From: Baffinella frigidus
Lineage: Eukaryota; Cryptophyceae; Cryptomonadales; Baffinellaceae
Length of the DNA stretch: 10,418 nt
NCBI GenBank assembly: GCA_026770585.1
Contig: MU646565.1
Location: 276,770-287,187, forward strand
Reading direction: 5' to 3'
The position numbers were made by a program, and so were the translations under genes. The notes below the pieces were generated by a model. That model saw only the letters and a program-made list of their open reading frames with translations, was not told the origin of the DNA and ran no database searches. This document shows positions 1-5,861 of the stretch, piece by piece. Numbering within the stretch: position 1 is the stretch's first letter; the number at the start of each line of letters is the position of its first letter.

Positions 1-20
1 CCCCATCCCCCCAACCCCAC

Positions 21-194
21 CTCCTTCTCAACAGCGCCCCCCTGCGCCAAGTCTCGCCGCGCGGTGGTCGTGACAGGTTTTGTAAAGCACACAGCATCCG
101 TCGACTTGCACGAAGCGTTGACGTCCACGTCCGTGTAGACGAGGGTGTACTCGTCCGACTGCGCGATCTGGTTGAAGACGGTCACCACCGATTC
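21..194 (-). CDS. Left gene exon 8: mixed acidic and hydrophobic segment, last exon in window
   Basis: 174 nt, 58 codons, phase 0 at entry (acceptor GTGCAG) and at the proposed donor GAG|GTGGGG. It encodes VTVFNQIAQSDEYTLVYTD, then two cysteines (ASCKST and AVCF) and a charged end. A translated copy at 296-349 keeps TLFNQIAQS, confirming the frame. If the donor is wrong, the exon simply runs off the left edge. The domain is not recognised. Confidence 0.78.
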
Positions 195-3100
195 CTGCAC
201 CCGCGCCACTTGTCAGAGAGGTATTAATATGCTTCATTATACACTGGGTGTAGTATTCAGTGTTTAGAGTTTAGTGCTTGGATCTCAGGGGTTGAGAGGG
301 TGTATTGGTGTGACTGGGCGATCTGGTTGAACAGCGTGACTTCCGATTCCTGCCGTTCGTCAGAGAGGTTCAGGCCTGAGTCTTGACACCCGTTACTGTA
401 GATTCCTGTGCACCCCGCGCCTCGCTGCGAGTCAGAGAGAGTATACCCACGCCACTTGTCAGAGAGGTCTGGGGCTTGGGGTTTACGGTTTAGGGTTCAG
501 GGTTTGGGGTTTAGGGTTCAGGGTTCAGGGTTTGGGGTTTAGGGTTCAGGGTTTTAGGGTTTTGATCGCTTCAGGAAGCCTGGGTTCCGGGTTTCGAGTT
601 TCGGGTTTCATGCTTCGGGGTTCGGTCTTCAGGGTCTCGGGTTCGGGGTCGCATCTAGAAGACTGGGCTTCGGGTTTCGATTTTCGGGTTCAAAGCTTCG
701 GGTTCCGGGTTCCGGGTTCCGGGTTTCGGGGTTTCGGGTTTGAGAGTGATACCATGAAGATTTGCTTGAGGGCGTCGAATTCAGTGACGGCAACCTCCCC
801 CGTCACCCGGTCAACGTGGATCGCCTGCACATACCAAATCATTAGAGTCGTCCTATACACAAACGAAATCATTAGGGTCGTCCTATACACAAACGAAATC
901 ATTAGGGTCGTCCTATACACATACGAAATCATTAAGGTCGTCCTATACTCGAAAATAATTGAGGTCGTCTCATACACTCTCAATCGTGAGCAGGTTTGTG
1001 GACTCGGTGACCGCAACCTCCCCCATCACGCGGTCTATGTGAATCGCCTGCGCCCCGGGCGGAATAATAAAAAAACGTAATAATTACGTGCGAAATAAAA
1101 TAATTACGTGCGAAATAATTACATACGAAATCGAATAATTTCAAATTGTTTGCGATTGTCCTGGTGAGTGTCGTGCTTTTTGGCGATCGCTTGACTTGAA
1201 TTTCGGAGCAAGACAGGTTCTGTCCAGCTATCTTAGGCTTCCAACGCCGAAGATAAGATTGTATGTGCTTTTAGGCATACAATGATGCTACCTTATGCCT
1301 TTTTATGTGGACATATTCTGGTATGTTCCGAGATGAACTTCAGGGGAAAGCGGTTGCTCGAGGAAGACGCAGTACAATGCATGTGAAGATTACGCAACTG
1401 CAAGTTTTAGCCCAGTAGATGTACACAACATACACAACTACATATTCAGCCATACCCTGGTACAAAACTAAAACAACATCACACATGTGGTACAAAACTA
1501 AATCATGCTAGTACAAAAGTAAAAAAAATATTTAATCTGGAAAAAGGGATCGCGGTCGACGCAGCCTCCGCGGTACCAAAGATGTAGAGACTATACAACT
1601 ACTTGTAGATCCTGGTACAAAACTAAAACTACATATCAACATGCTGATACAAAACTAAAACTGTACTTCCATGCTAGTACAAAAGCAAAAACACCATTTA
1701 ATCTGAAAGAGGTTCCCGCGGTCGACGCAGCCTCCGCGGTACCAAAGTAGAGACTATACAACTACTTGTTGATCCTGGTACAAAACTAAAACTACATATC
1801 AACATGCTGGTACAAGATTAAAACTTTACTAACATGCTAGTACGAAAATAAAATAATATTAACCTGAAAGAAGTTCCCGCGGTCGACGCAGCCTCCGCGG
1901 AAGCGCCCCCGATCATCCGAGCACCTGGTTTTCCCGTCTAAAGTCAACATCACTGCACCCCCCCCTCAGAAATGACGGTTTCTCTCCAAAAGTGGCCGAT
2001 TATCAGCACAAATAATACAAGGCCGAGCCTTCGCGGAAGCGCCACCGGTCGTCCTCGTACCTGTTTTTTTGGGTTTGGGGTTTCGGATTTCGGCCACACA
2101 GCGGGCTACGAAAGGGAAAAATCGTCAACATAAACTCATTTCCGGTTACCTTATCCGCAGGAACCCCCCCCTATGTTCCTACGGATTGCCTACCGTAGGG
2201 TCGTGGATCTTGTCGCTTAAGGGGTATTCAAAATCCCTTCGAAGTCCGCTGTGTGGTTTGGGGATTAGGGCTCAGGTTCTCCGAGAACCGGATTTCCCCG
2301 TTCCGGGTTCAGGGCTCAGGGTTTGCGGTGCCGGGTGTCGGTTTTCGGGTGCATACGTGCTGGGGGGTGGGTTGGGGCTGGGACGTTTCTTTCGGGTTCC
2401 GGGTTCCGGGTTCTGGGTTCCGGGTTTTGGATTCCGGGTTCCGGGTTCCGGGTTCAGGGCTCCAGGTTTTGGGTTCCGGTTTCGGCTGTCCGAGCACCTG
2501 GTTCCCGGTCCCGGGTTTCGGGTTTCGGGGTTCGAGTTAGGGTTCAGGGTTGGGGGTTTCGGGTTTCGGGTTTCGGGTTCCGGGTTCCGGGTTCAGGGCT
2601 TACATCCACGGGCAGTCGTTTGCCGACGCGGAGGTGTTGGGGTTCAGGGTTCAGGGTGTAGGGTGTAGGGTCGAGGGTCTAGGGGTTAGGGTTTGTGCGA
2701 GCCGGGTACATGCGGTCCGGACCCTACGGTAGATTCCATCCATGAACCCCTAAACCCAAGTCACCACTCAGCAGAGTTCCAATCCACGTAAGAGGGATCG
2801 AAACATCCACTTTTCACATCTTTCAGGGGAAAGCCCTTGAATTCTCAAGTCGACGACGCCAGATCTGGCCTGGATAAGGCGTCGGTTTGCCTCGATCAAT
2901 CTGGCGTGGAGGGCTTTCATGAATAACCCATGAAATCCAGGACACTAGGTAGAGGCCATCCGTAGGGACATGGGGCTGTCCCTACGGCATCCTAACCGGT
3001 TCAGCCACCAAGAATCCCTTCGTAGCTGTGTGAACTGTACAGCCACCGCGCAGGGGGTCGCCAATGAAGGTAGTGGATAGAGCATGGGGGTCGCGAAGTT

Positions 3101-5861
3101 AAGGGAGGCGCTTACCTCCACGGGCAGTTGTTTCCCACATCGGAGGTGTTCGTGTAGAAGGTGCGCGCGGGCGCGTTCGTGCAAGCCGCGCACGTGCGAT
3201 CTGCCGCAGCCGCGCACGCCGTGATCTGTTGTCGGTTGAGGATGACGTCAGCAACGTGTGTGGCTGACGGTCACGGCGCGTGTCGAACACACTGGCGCGG
3301 TGCTGGACACACGTCTTGGCGAGTCTCGAACACGGTTCTAGTGTAGAAGGTATGTGCGTGCACGGACCGCACGTGCGGTCCGCCACGGATGCGTACGCCG
3401 TAATCTGGATCCGGGTTTCGGATATCGGTTGAGGATGACGTCAGCAGGTGTGTCCAACACGCGCCGTACCGGTCAGCATCCTGGTCAGCAGAGTGTCCGA
3501 CATCGTACGAGTGTAGAAGGTGAGCGCGGGCGAGTTTGGTCTTCGGGTTTCGGGTGTCGGGTAGATCTCCACTTAGGGTTTGAGCTTGGGGTTTGGGGTT
3601 TGGGGTTTGGGGTTTGGAGCTGAGGGTTCAGAGTTTAGGGTGTGGGGTTAAGGGTTTAGGGTTTGGGGTATAGGGTTTAGGGTTTAGGGTTTAGGGTTAA
3701 GGGTTTAAGGTTTAGGGTTCAGGGTTTAGGGTTTAGGGTTTAGGGTTTAGGGTTAAGGGTTTAGGGTTTAGGGATTATGGTTCCGCTACCGTGCACTCGC
3801 CCGCAACGCTCAAACACACGTCGCACGTAGAGTTTGGGGTTGTAAACCGTAAACCCAACCCCCAACCCCCAACCCCCAAGAACCACCCCCCAAGCCCTGC
3901 ACCCGGGACTCACCCTAATCTCTCAACCCTAACCCACCAGCCCGAACCCCTCAACCCCAACCCCTTCACCACAGCCCCTCAACCCCAACCCCTCAAAACC
4001 CCAACCCCTGTACAATACACCCTACACCCGGGACTCAACCGAACCCCTCAACCCCAACCCATCAACCCCAACCAACCTCGAACCTAACCAGCCTAGACCC
4101 TATACACCATACCCCATACCCGGGACCCACCTTAACCCCTCCACGCGCCGCGTAGCGCCCTACGCCGCACGACGACACGTTGCACCCCACGCACTCTACC
4201 GTCCGCTCCGAGATACTTCGGGGTTTGGGGGTTGTGGTGTGGGTTTGGAGTTTGGGGGTTGGGTTTGGGTGTACGGGTGAGAAACCCAGCCCCCAAACCC
4301 TGAAGCCCTGACGCCTAAGCACCACACCACACACCGCACCTCGTAGCGCCCGACGCCGCATGACGACACGTTGCACCCCACGCACTCTGCCTCCGTGTCC
4401 AGGTACTCCCCCAGCACTGGGCAGATCCGTGTACACGTCGAGGTCTGCAGAGGGGGGGGGTCGGTTGAGGATAACGTCATCACGTGTGTCCAGCACCGCT
4501 CGAGTGTGTGCAACACGCGATGTGATGGTCAGCACCCGATTGGAAATAGTCAAGCGGGGGTGGCCAGGGTCTCGGGTTTCGGGTTTCGGGTTTCGGGTTT
4601 CGGGTGTGTACGGTACCTCGTACCCCGCGTTGCATTGCCACGGGCAGCTGTTGGTGTTATATGGCTCGCCCTGCCCGAGGTACACCGACTGAGCGGCCGT
4701 GCCTGGTCCGGGGTTAGGAATTGGGTGTGGCCACACCAAAGCAAAAAACAATGCCAAAAGGGGTCAGCAAACAATGCCAAAAGGGGTTAGAAAACAATGC
4801 CAAAAGGGGGCGTCCTGCCCCAGGTAGACCGACTGGGCGGCCGTGCCTGGGTTGGGGTTACGAGGTCAGAGTTTGGGTGTTAGTGGTTTGGGTTTAGGTT
4901 TTAGGTTTCAGGGTTCAGGGTTCAGGGTTCAGGGTTTAGAGTTGAGGTTTTAGGGTTTAGAGTTGAGGTTTTATGGTGTAGGGTGTAGGTTTTAGGGTTT
5001 AGGGTTTTAGGGTTTAGGGTTGAAGGTTTAGGGTTTAGGGTGTACCTGGCTTATTAGTGCAGGAGGTGCACTGCCCCGTGGAGGTCGCGTTGCAGGGCCC
5101 TGGTTCAGAGTTTAGGGTTTAGGGTTTGTTTTTCAGGGTTTAGGGTGAAGCTTGACGGTTGAGTGTTTAGGATTTAGTTTTCAGGGTTTAGGGTTTAGGG
5201 TTTAGGGGTTAGGGCCAGCGCCCGCCACTGCCTCGTCCTAAAGGCTTTCTATTCGCCCTGGTACCGGATTTCTGCTCTTACTTTTGAGTACGAGCCAGAA
5301 TGAAACTCGGGCAGAGCTAGATCGCTGCAGCGCTGCGAACCCCAACCTCTCAACTTCCCGACCCCCCGACCCTGATGAGCCCCAACCCCTGAACCCCGTC
5401 ACCCTGAACCTTACACCCTACACGCCAAACCCTACACCCTAAAATGTCAGGTAGCGCCAGGGTGCTCCCGCGTCGAGGAGGGGCACCTCCTGCCTTTCCC
5501 AGGTCACAGTGGTGGAATTGAGGGGTTGGGGCGCGGCGCGGCGCGGGGCTGGGGGGGGGGGGGGGGGGCAGCACGCACCGCGGTACTGGCCAGTTCGGCA
5601 ATTTGTGCCGCAGGAAGCAGCGGACATACAGGTGCTCCCCGACTTGAAATTCGCAGAGTCACACCCCCACGTGCACTCCGTGTTGTCGGCCTCCGTGTGC
5701 GCAGTCCAGACACTACCAGACGCCGGCTTTTCGCTGTCCGCACAAGCAACGCAGCCAGTGCCGTCGTGCTGCTGACCTGCCTCGCACAGCCCCTGGGCAG
5801 TCGGGAGGGAGGCAAGCACAGCGAGCAGCGCCGCCCCCAGCCGTAAAGCAGGGCGGCCCAT
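21..5861 (-). CDS. Multi-exon gene for a secreted or surface cysteine-rich repeat protein (3' end beyond window)
   Basis: Spliced model: 5861-5579, 5099-5046, 4702-4617, 4444-4340, 3225-3116, 1924-1864, 824-753, 194-21. Exon lengths sum to 945 nt, an uninterrupted 315-codon frame. All seven internal introns are GT-AG, with phases 1,1,0,0,2,0,0 that match across each junction; an eighth donor lies at 20-19. The protein has a signal peptide (about residues 1-24), then three related modules. Each module has a CxxC pair, a 20-30 residue stretch ending in C-T/P-W-x-C, and a further cysteine pair before G-Q/R-Y. These resemble the ephrin-receptor-like/TNFR-like cysteine-rich repeats of large algal surface proteins. 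About 80 C-terminal residues are acidic and hydrophobic and are not recognised. Exons make up only about 16% of the span. Function is unknown; extracellular location is inferred from the signal peptide and cysteines. Confidence 0.85.
296..349 (-). pseudogene. Partial copy of exon 8 (5' end with acceptor)
   Basis: It begins after GGCAG at 349 and reads ESEVTLFNQIAQSHQYTL, against ESVVTVFNQIAQSDEYTLV in exon 8, then breaks off without a donor. The acceptor and frame are kept; the rest of the exon is absent. Confidence 0.8.
389..405 (-). pseudogene. Very short second copy of the exon 8 start
   Basis: After CACAG at 405 the sense strand reads GAATCTACAGTAACGGG, matching the first bases of exon 8 with substitutions. 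The match is short, but its upstream flank is also repeated. Confidence 0.5.
753..824 (-). CDS. Left gene exon 7: start of unrecognised C-terminal part
   Basis: 72 nt, phase 0 at both ends (acceptor GTGCAG, donor ATG|GTATCA), 24 residues with no cysteine, including HVDRVTGEVAVTEFDALKQI. The upstream partial copy at 1003-1047 conserves the frame and most residues (HIDRVMGEVAVTE), which supports the reading frame. The domain is not recognised. Confidence 0.8.
831..982. repeat. 30-bp minisatellite, five units
   Basis: The unit is approximately 'acgaaatcattagggtcg' followed by 'tcctatacacaa', repeated at exactly 30-bp spacing. It diverges in the last unit, which runs into the partial exon copy at about 1000. 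It sits directly upstream (gene sense) of the exon 7 acceptor. Because 30 is a multiple of three it leaves open frames on both strands, which are not genes. Confidence 0.9.
1003..1047 (-). pseudogene. Partial copy of exon 7 (5' end with acceptor)
   Basis: After GCGCAG at 1047 the sense strand reads AIHIDRVMGEVAVTE, against AIHVDRVTGEVAVTE in exon 7, then diverges with no donor. Most changes are third-position or conservative. The 30-bp minisatellite lies between this copy and the true exon. Confidence 0.82.
1076..1140. repeat. AT-rich short tandem repeat
   Basis: Three imperfect copies of 'taattacgtgcgaaata' in intron 6. The AT-richness contrasts sharply with the surrounding sequence. Confidence 0.6.
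1141..1440. other. Intronic stretch with small hairpins, no gene seen
   Basis: Intron 6 sequence free of telomere-like repeats. A perfect 8-bp stem ATTGTATG/CATACAAT (1258-1265 and 1276-1283) overlaps a second inverted repeat AGGCATA/TATGCCT (1273-1279 and 1294-1300). 'gacaggttctgtc' near 1212 is palindromic. I found no RNA gene signature. Confidence 0.5.
1537..1573 (-). pseudogene. Second partial copy of exon 6 (3' end), donor lost
   Basis: It has the same core as the copy at 1703-1738, with a changed middle (GATCCC) and CCAGATTAAA at the former donor. Confidence 0.8.
1703..1738 (-). pseudogene. Partial copy of exon 6 (3' end), donor lost
   Basis: The sense strand matches exon 6 from GGAGGCTGCGTCGACCGCGG to TTTCAG, but the donor is ATTAAA instead of GTTAAT, so it cannot act as a GT donor. 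Confidence 0.82.
1864..1924 (-). CDS. Left gene exon 6: end of third cysteine-rich module
   Basis: 61 nt (acceptor AACCAG, donor CAG|GTTAAT), entering in phase 2 and leaving in phase 0. It encodes CSDDRGRFRGGCVDRGNFFQ. Joined to the previous exon it restores CPWRC followed by a cysteine 11 residues later, just as in modules one and two, which independently supports the splice. Its 5' and 3' ends are both duplicated in the neighbouring introns. Confidence 0.83.
2027..2060 (-). pseudogene. Partial copy of exon 6 (5' end with acceptor)
   Basis: After AACAG the sense strand reads G|TAC GAG GAC GAC CGG, giving YEDDRWRFREG against CSDDRGRFRGG in exon 6. The first cysteine codon is lost and the copy ends before the donor. 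A shorter relic, GTGCTCGGA after CCAG, lies at 2485-2500. Confidence 0.72.
2094..2262. mobile_element. Short terminal-inverted-repeat element (MITE-like)
   Basis: The left end is 'ccacacagcgggctacgaaa' from 2094. The right end, read in reverse complement, is CCACACAGCGGACTTCGAAG ending at 2262, giving about 23 bp of near-perfect inverted repeat around roughly 120 bases with no coding capacity. A smaller hairpin (CCGCAGGAAC/GTTCCTACGG) lies inside. The right-end motif GCTGTGTGG recurs near 6803 and 7104. Target duplication is unclear. Confidence 0.7.
2265..2600. repeat. Telomere-like array, TTCCGGG/TTTCGGG-rich
   Basis: It is dense in gggttccgggttccggg and tttcggg between 2385 and 2600, with looser TTCAGGG before that. 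Open frames up to 199 codons with GFRVPGSGFRV peptides are by-products of a 7-base repeat that cycles through three frames every 21 bases. Confidence 0.88.
2603..2638 (-). pseudogene. Partial copy of exon 5 (3' end with donor)
   Basis: The sense strand reads NTSASANDCPW followed by AT|GTAAGC, against NTSDVGNNCPW and AG|GTAAGC in exon 5. The donor is intact, but the exon lacks its 5' half and an acceptor. It is flanked on both sides by telomere-like repeats. Confidence 0.82.
2639..2700. repeat. Degenerate telomere-like block
   Basis: Alternating gggttcagggt, gggtgtaggg and ggttaggg units. It is a continuation of the intron 5 array beyond the exon 5 copy. Confidence 0.75.
2829..2918. mobile_element. 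Inverted-repeat element with CGCCAGAT core ends
   Basis: The left arm GAAAGCCCTTGA...CGCCAGAT (2829-2865) is matched by the right arm, whose reverse complement is GAAAGCCCTCCACGCCAGAT (2899-2918). The left arm carries an insertion. The CACGCCAGATT part is shared with the element at 5967-6129, suggesting one non-autonomous family. Confidence 0.6.
2950..3040. repeat. CCTACGG hairpin repeat, copy in intron 5
   Basis: A perfect 11-bp stem CCGTAGGGACA/TGTCCCTACGG (2960-2970 and 2977-2987) with a 6-base loop, followed by 'cctaaccggttcagccacca' and 'cccttcgtagc'. The same order of motifs appears near 7000-7110 and 7365-7465, and in weaker form at 6690-6810 and 2158-2262. Confidence 0.72.
3116..3225 (-). 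CDS. Left gene exon 5: third module with CAAC and CPW motifs
   Basis: 110 nt, entering in phase 0 (acceptor CAACAG) and leaving in phase 2 (donor AG|GTAAGC, close to consensus). It encodes 36 residues with TCAACTNAP and NNCPW; the split codon completes arginine with the next exon. Partial copies of its 5' part lie upstream at 3341-3414 and 3511-3532, and a copy of its 3' end at 2603-2638. Confidence 0.88.
3341..3414 (-). pseudogene. Partial copy of exon 5 with acceptor
   Basis: After CCAG at 3415 the sense strand reads ITAYASVADRTCGPCT, against ITACAAAADRTCAACT in exon 5. A 10-base deletion then shifts the frame before ACCTTCTACAC, and no donor follows. A further fragment, 3511-3532, matches only CGCCCGCGC.CACCTTCTACAC. 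Confidence 0.83.
3541..3782. repeat. Telomere-like array, TTTAGGG/TTTGGGG
   Basis: The cleanest TTTAGGG run in the left half (3650-3775), preceded by a homogeneous TTTGGGG run (3588-3616), within intron 4. G-rich on plus, so C-rich on the sense strand of this gene. Confidence 0.92.
3788..3836 (-). pseudogene. Possible diverged copy of exon 5 middle
   Basis: The sense strand reads TCDVCLSVAGECT, which could correspond to RTCAACTNAPA in exon 5. It is followed by G|GTAGCG but has no acceptor close by. Including it as a real exon would break the repeat spacing, so I treat it as a relic. Uncertain. Confidence 0.35.
3837..4139. repeat. C-rich low-complexity stretch, opposite polarity
   Basis: Intron 4 sequence of aaccccaacccctcaacccc type units, with 'cacccgggactca' near 3899 and 4025 and 'acccgggaccca' near 4118 (spacings about 126 and 93). 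This is G-rich on the gene's sense strand, an exception to the general polarity. No gene is seen. Confidence 0.75.
4148..4220 (-). pseudogene. Partial copy of exon 4 (3' half), donor lost and frame shifted
   Basis: The sense strand keeps ECVGCNVSSCGVGRY as in exon 4, but the donor GAG|GTGCGG has become GCGGCGCG. One extra base between the KYL-like start and GAGTGC shifts the frame. Silent differences (TCA/TCG, GTC/GTA) show divergence. Confidence 0.82.
4340..4444 (-). CDS. Left gene exon 4: end of second and start of third module
   Basis: 105 nt, phase 0 at both ends (acceptor CTGCAG, donor GAG|GTGCGG), 35 residues. It contains TCTRIC, then ECVGCNVSSCGVGRYE, matching the SCGTNCRTGQYR segment of exon 1. 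A diverged copy of its 3' half lies downstream at 4148-4220. Confidence 0.87.
4445..4616 (-). repeat. Left gene intron 3 with CRE-like shared repeat and TTTCGGG run
   Basis: 172 bases. 'ggttgaggataacgtcatca' at about 4462 matches the intron 4 copies at 3233 and 3429, in the same position just upstream (sense) of an exon boundary, with 'ggtcagca' downstream. A pure TTTCGGG run lies at 4572-4605. Confidence 0.75.
4617..4702 (-). CDS. Left gene exon 3: CPWxC segment of second module
   Basis: 86 nt, entering in phase 1 and leaving in phase 0 (acceptor GACCAG, donor GAG|GTACCG). It encodes 28 residues ending NSCPWQCNAGYE, the hallmark CPWxC motif of the repeat. A shortened copy of its 5' end with an acceptor lies upstream at 4806-4846. 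Confidence 0.88.
4747..4811. repeat. 23-bp minisatellite, three units
   Basis: Unit 'aacaatgccaaaaggggt' plus five bases, at 4747, 4770 and 4793. The last unit merges into the partial exon 3 copy, so the minisatellite fills the space between that copy and the true exon. Confidence 0.88.
4806..4846 (-). pseudogene. Partial copy of exon 3 (5' end with acceptor)
   Basis: After ACCCAG the sense strand reads GC ACG GCC GCC CAG TCG, that is TAAQSVYLGQD against TAAQSVYLGQG in exon 3, then runs into the 23-bp minisatellite and has no donor. The frame is conserved over the copy. Confidence 0.85.
4855..5045. repeat. Telomere-like array, TTTAGGG/TTCAGGG
   Basis: Intron 2 sequence with short runs of ggttcag and ggtttag units and slipped forms (ttttaggg, gttgaggtttt). 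It abuts the exon 2 donor. Confidence 0.88.
5046..5099 (-). CDS. Left gene exon 2: CxxC segment of second module
   Basis: 54 nt with phase-1 borders on both sides (acceptor AACCAG, donor G|GTACAC). It encodes PCNATSTGQCTSCTNKP flanked by two junction glycines. The CTSCTNKP motif matches CVAC in exon 1 and CAACTNAP in the exon at 3116-3225, which places it in the second repeat. The acceptor is embedded in telomere-like repeat (sense ACTCTGAACCAG). Confidence 0.85.
5100..5217. repeat. Telomere-like array next to the exon 2 acceptor
   Basis: Degenerate TTTAGGG units in intron 1. Read in gene sense, the repeat itself (AACTCTGAACCAG) supplies the exon 2 acceptor. Confidence 0.85.
5218..5578 (-). 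other. Rest of intron 1: unique segment, C-rich repeat and G18 tract
   Basis: 5218-5338 is not telomere-like and shows no clear exon; it contains 'ctggtaccgg', loosely like the TTTTGTACCAG family. 5339-5447 is C-rich on plus (cccta/ccctgaa). 5448-5490, after GGCAG in sense, is unique and could be read as coding but fits no module. 5551-5568 is an uninterrupted run of 18 G, 10 bases inside the exon 1 donor. Confidence 0.55.
5579..5861 (-). CDS. Left gene exon 1: signal peptide and first cysteine-rich module
   Basis: It encodes 94 residues plus one base. The start at 5861 was chosen over upstream in-frame ATGs because it begins directly with a signal peptide: basic residues at 3-7, a leucine/alanine-rich core at about 8-20, and a likely cleavage after the TAQG at about residue 24. 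The mature part carries CVAC, then CTWGC, then SGSTC, and CGTNC before TGQYR, which is the first cysteine-rich module and the start of the second. The donor is G|GTGCGT at 5578, in phase 1. Just inside the intron on the sense strand is a run of 18 C (5551-5568). Confidence 0.85.

Larger units (their letters stand above)
195..752 (-). repeat. Left gene intron 7: duplicated acceptor units plus telomere-like block
   Basis: The part next to exon 8 holds two shortened copies of that exon's 5' end (296-349 and 389-405). A short flank, 'gtcagagag', recurs at about 213, 359, 430 and 457. From 475 to 740 the intron is telomere-like, grading from TTTAGGG/TTCAGGG to TTTCGGG/TTCCGGG variants (G-rich strand on plus, hence CCCTAAA-like on the gene's sense strand). 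Confidence 0.75.
1455..1863 (-). repeat. 161-166 bp tandem units carrying copies of exon 6's 3' end and many acceptor-like motifs
   Basis: The core 'gcggtcgacgcagcctccgc' occurs at 1552, 1718 and 1879; the last is exon 6 itself. Each copy is followed in gene sense by about 125 bases of A/T-rich intron carrying the sense motif TTTTAGTTTTGTACCAG. Plus-strand 'gtacaaaactaaaa' or variants appear about nine times between 1459 and 1850. Thus one tandem unit spans the exon 6 donor junction. Confidence 0.85.
1925..3115 (-). repeat. Left gene intron 5: mosaic of mobile elements, telomere-like block and partial exon copies
   Basis: This 1191-base intron holds, from left to right: a copy of exon 6's start (2027-2060), a TIR element (2094-2262), telomere-like TTCCGGG/TTTCGGG arrays (2385-2600), a tiny exon 6 start copy (2485-2500), a copy of exon 5's 3' end (2603-2638), a second inverted-repeat element (2829-2918) and a hairpin element (about 2950-3040). 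No independent gene is seen. Confidence 0.75.
3116..3540 (-). repeat. Tandem units (189 and 170 bp) spanning exon 5 and its acceptor
   Basis: The marker 'gtgtagaaggt' recurs at 3152, 3341 and 3511, and 'ggttgaggatgacgtcagca' at about 3233 and 3429. Only the leftmost unit keeps the whole exon; the others hold truncated exon 5 sequence. Confidence 0.82.

Noticed and set aside
532-1080. Long open frames of 182 codons plus and 108 codons minus
   Set aside because: They run through telomere-like repeat and a 30-bp minisatellite whose periods keep both strands open. The true coding signal here is the minus-strand exon 753-824 and its partial copy, in frames set by splice sites.
1552-1900. CRISPR-like array from three spaced repeats
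   Set aside because: The repeated 20-mers are copies of exon 6, the spacers are themselves similar to each other, and the context is a eukaryotic intron.
2069-2668. 199-codon plus-strand open frame, with overlapping frames of 95, 112 and 60 codons
   Set aside because: The GFRVPGSGFRV peptide is simply TTCCGGG/TTTCGGG read in rotating frames. Overlapping frames in the same stretch all look alike, and no gene-like composition is present.
2990-3060. tRNA-like or SINE promoter ('ggttcagccacc')
   Set aside because: It resembles a B box only loosely, has no A box at the right distance and no cloverleaf. It recurs as part of a hairpin transposon-like family.
3788-3836. Additional exon of the left gene (TCDVCLSVAGEC)
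   Set aside because: It has no acceptor, and inserting it would break the repeat between GRYE and ITAC, which otherwise join to match module spacing. It is kept only as a possible relic.
4062-4757. 231-codon minus-strand open frame as a single gene
   Set aside because: It crosses exon 3, intron 3, exon 4 and the exon 4 copy, but reads exon 4 and the intron in a frame that loses the cysteines. The spliced exons explain the conserved residues better.
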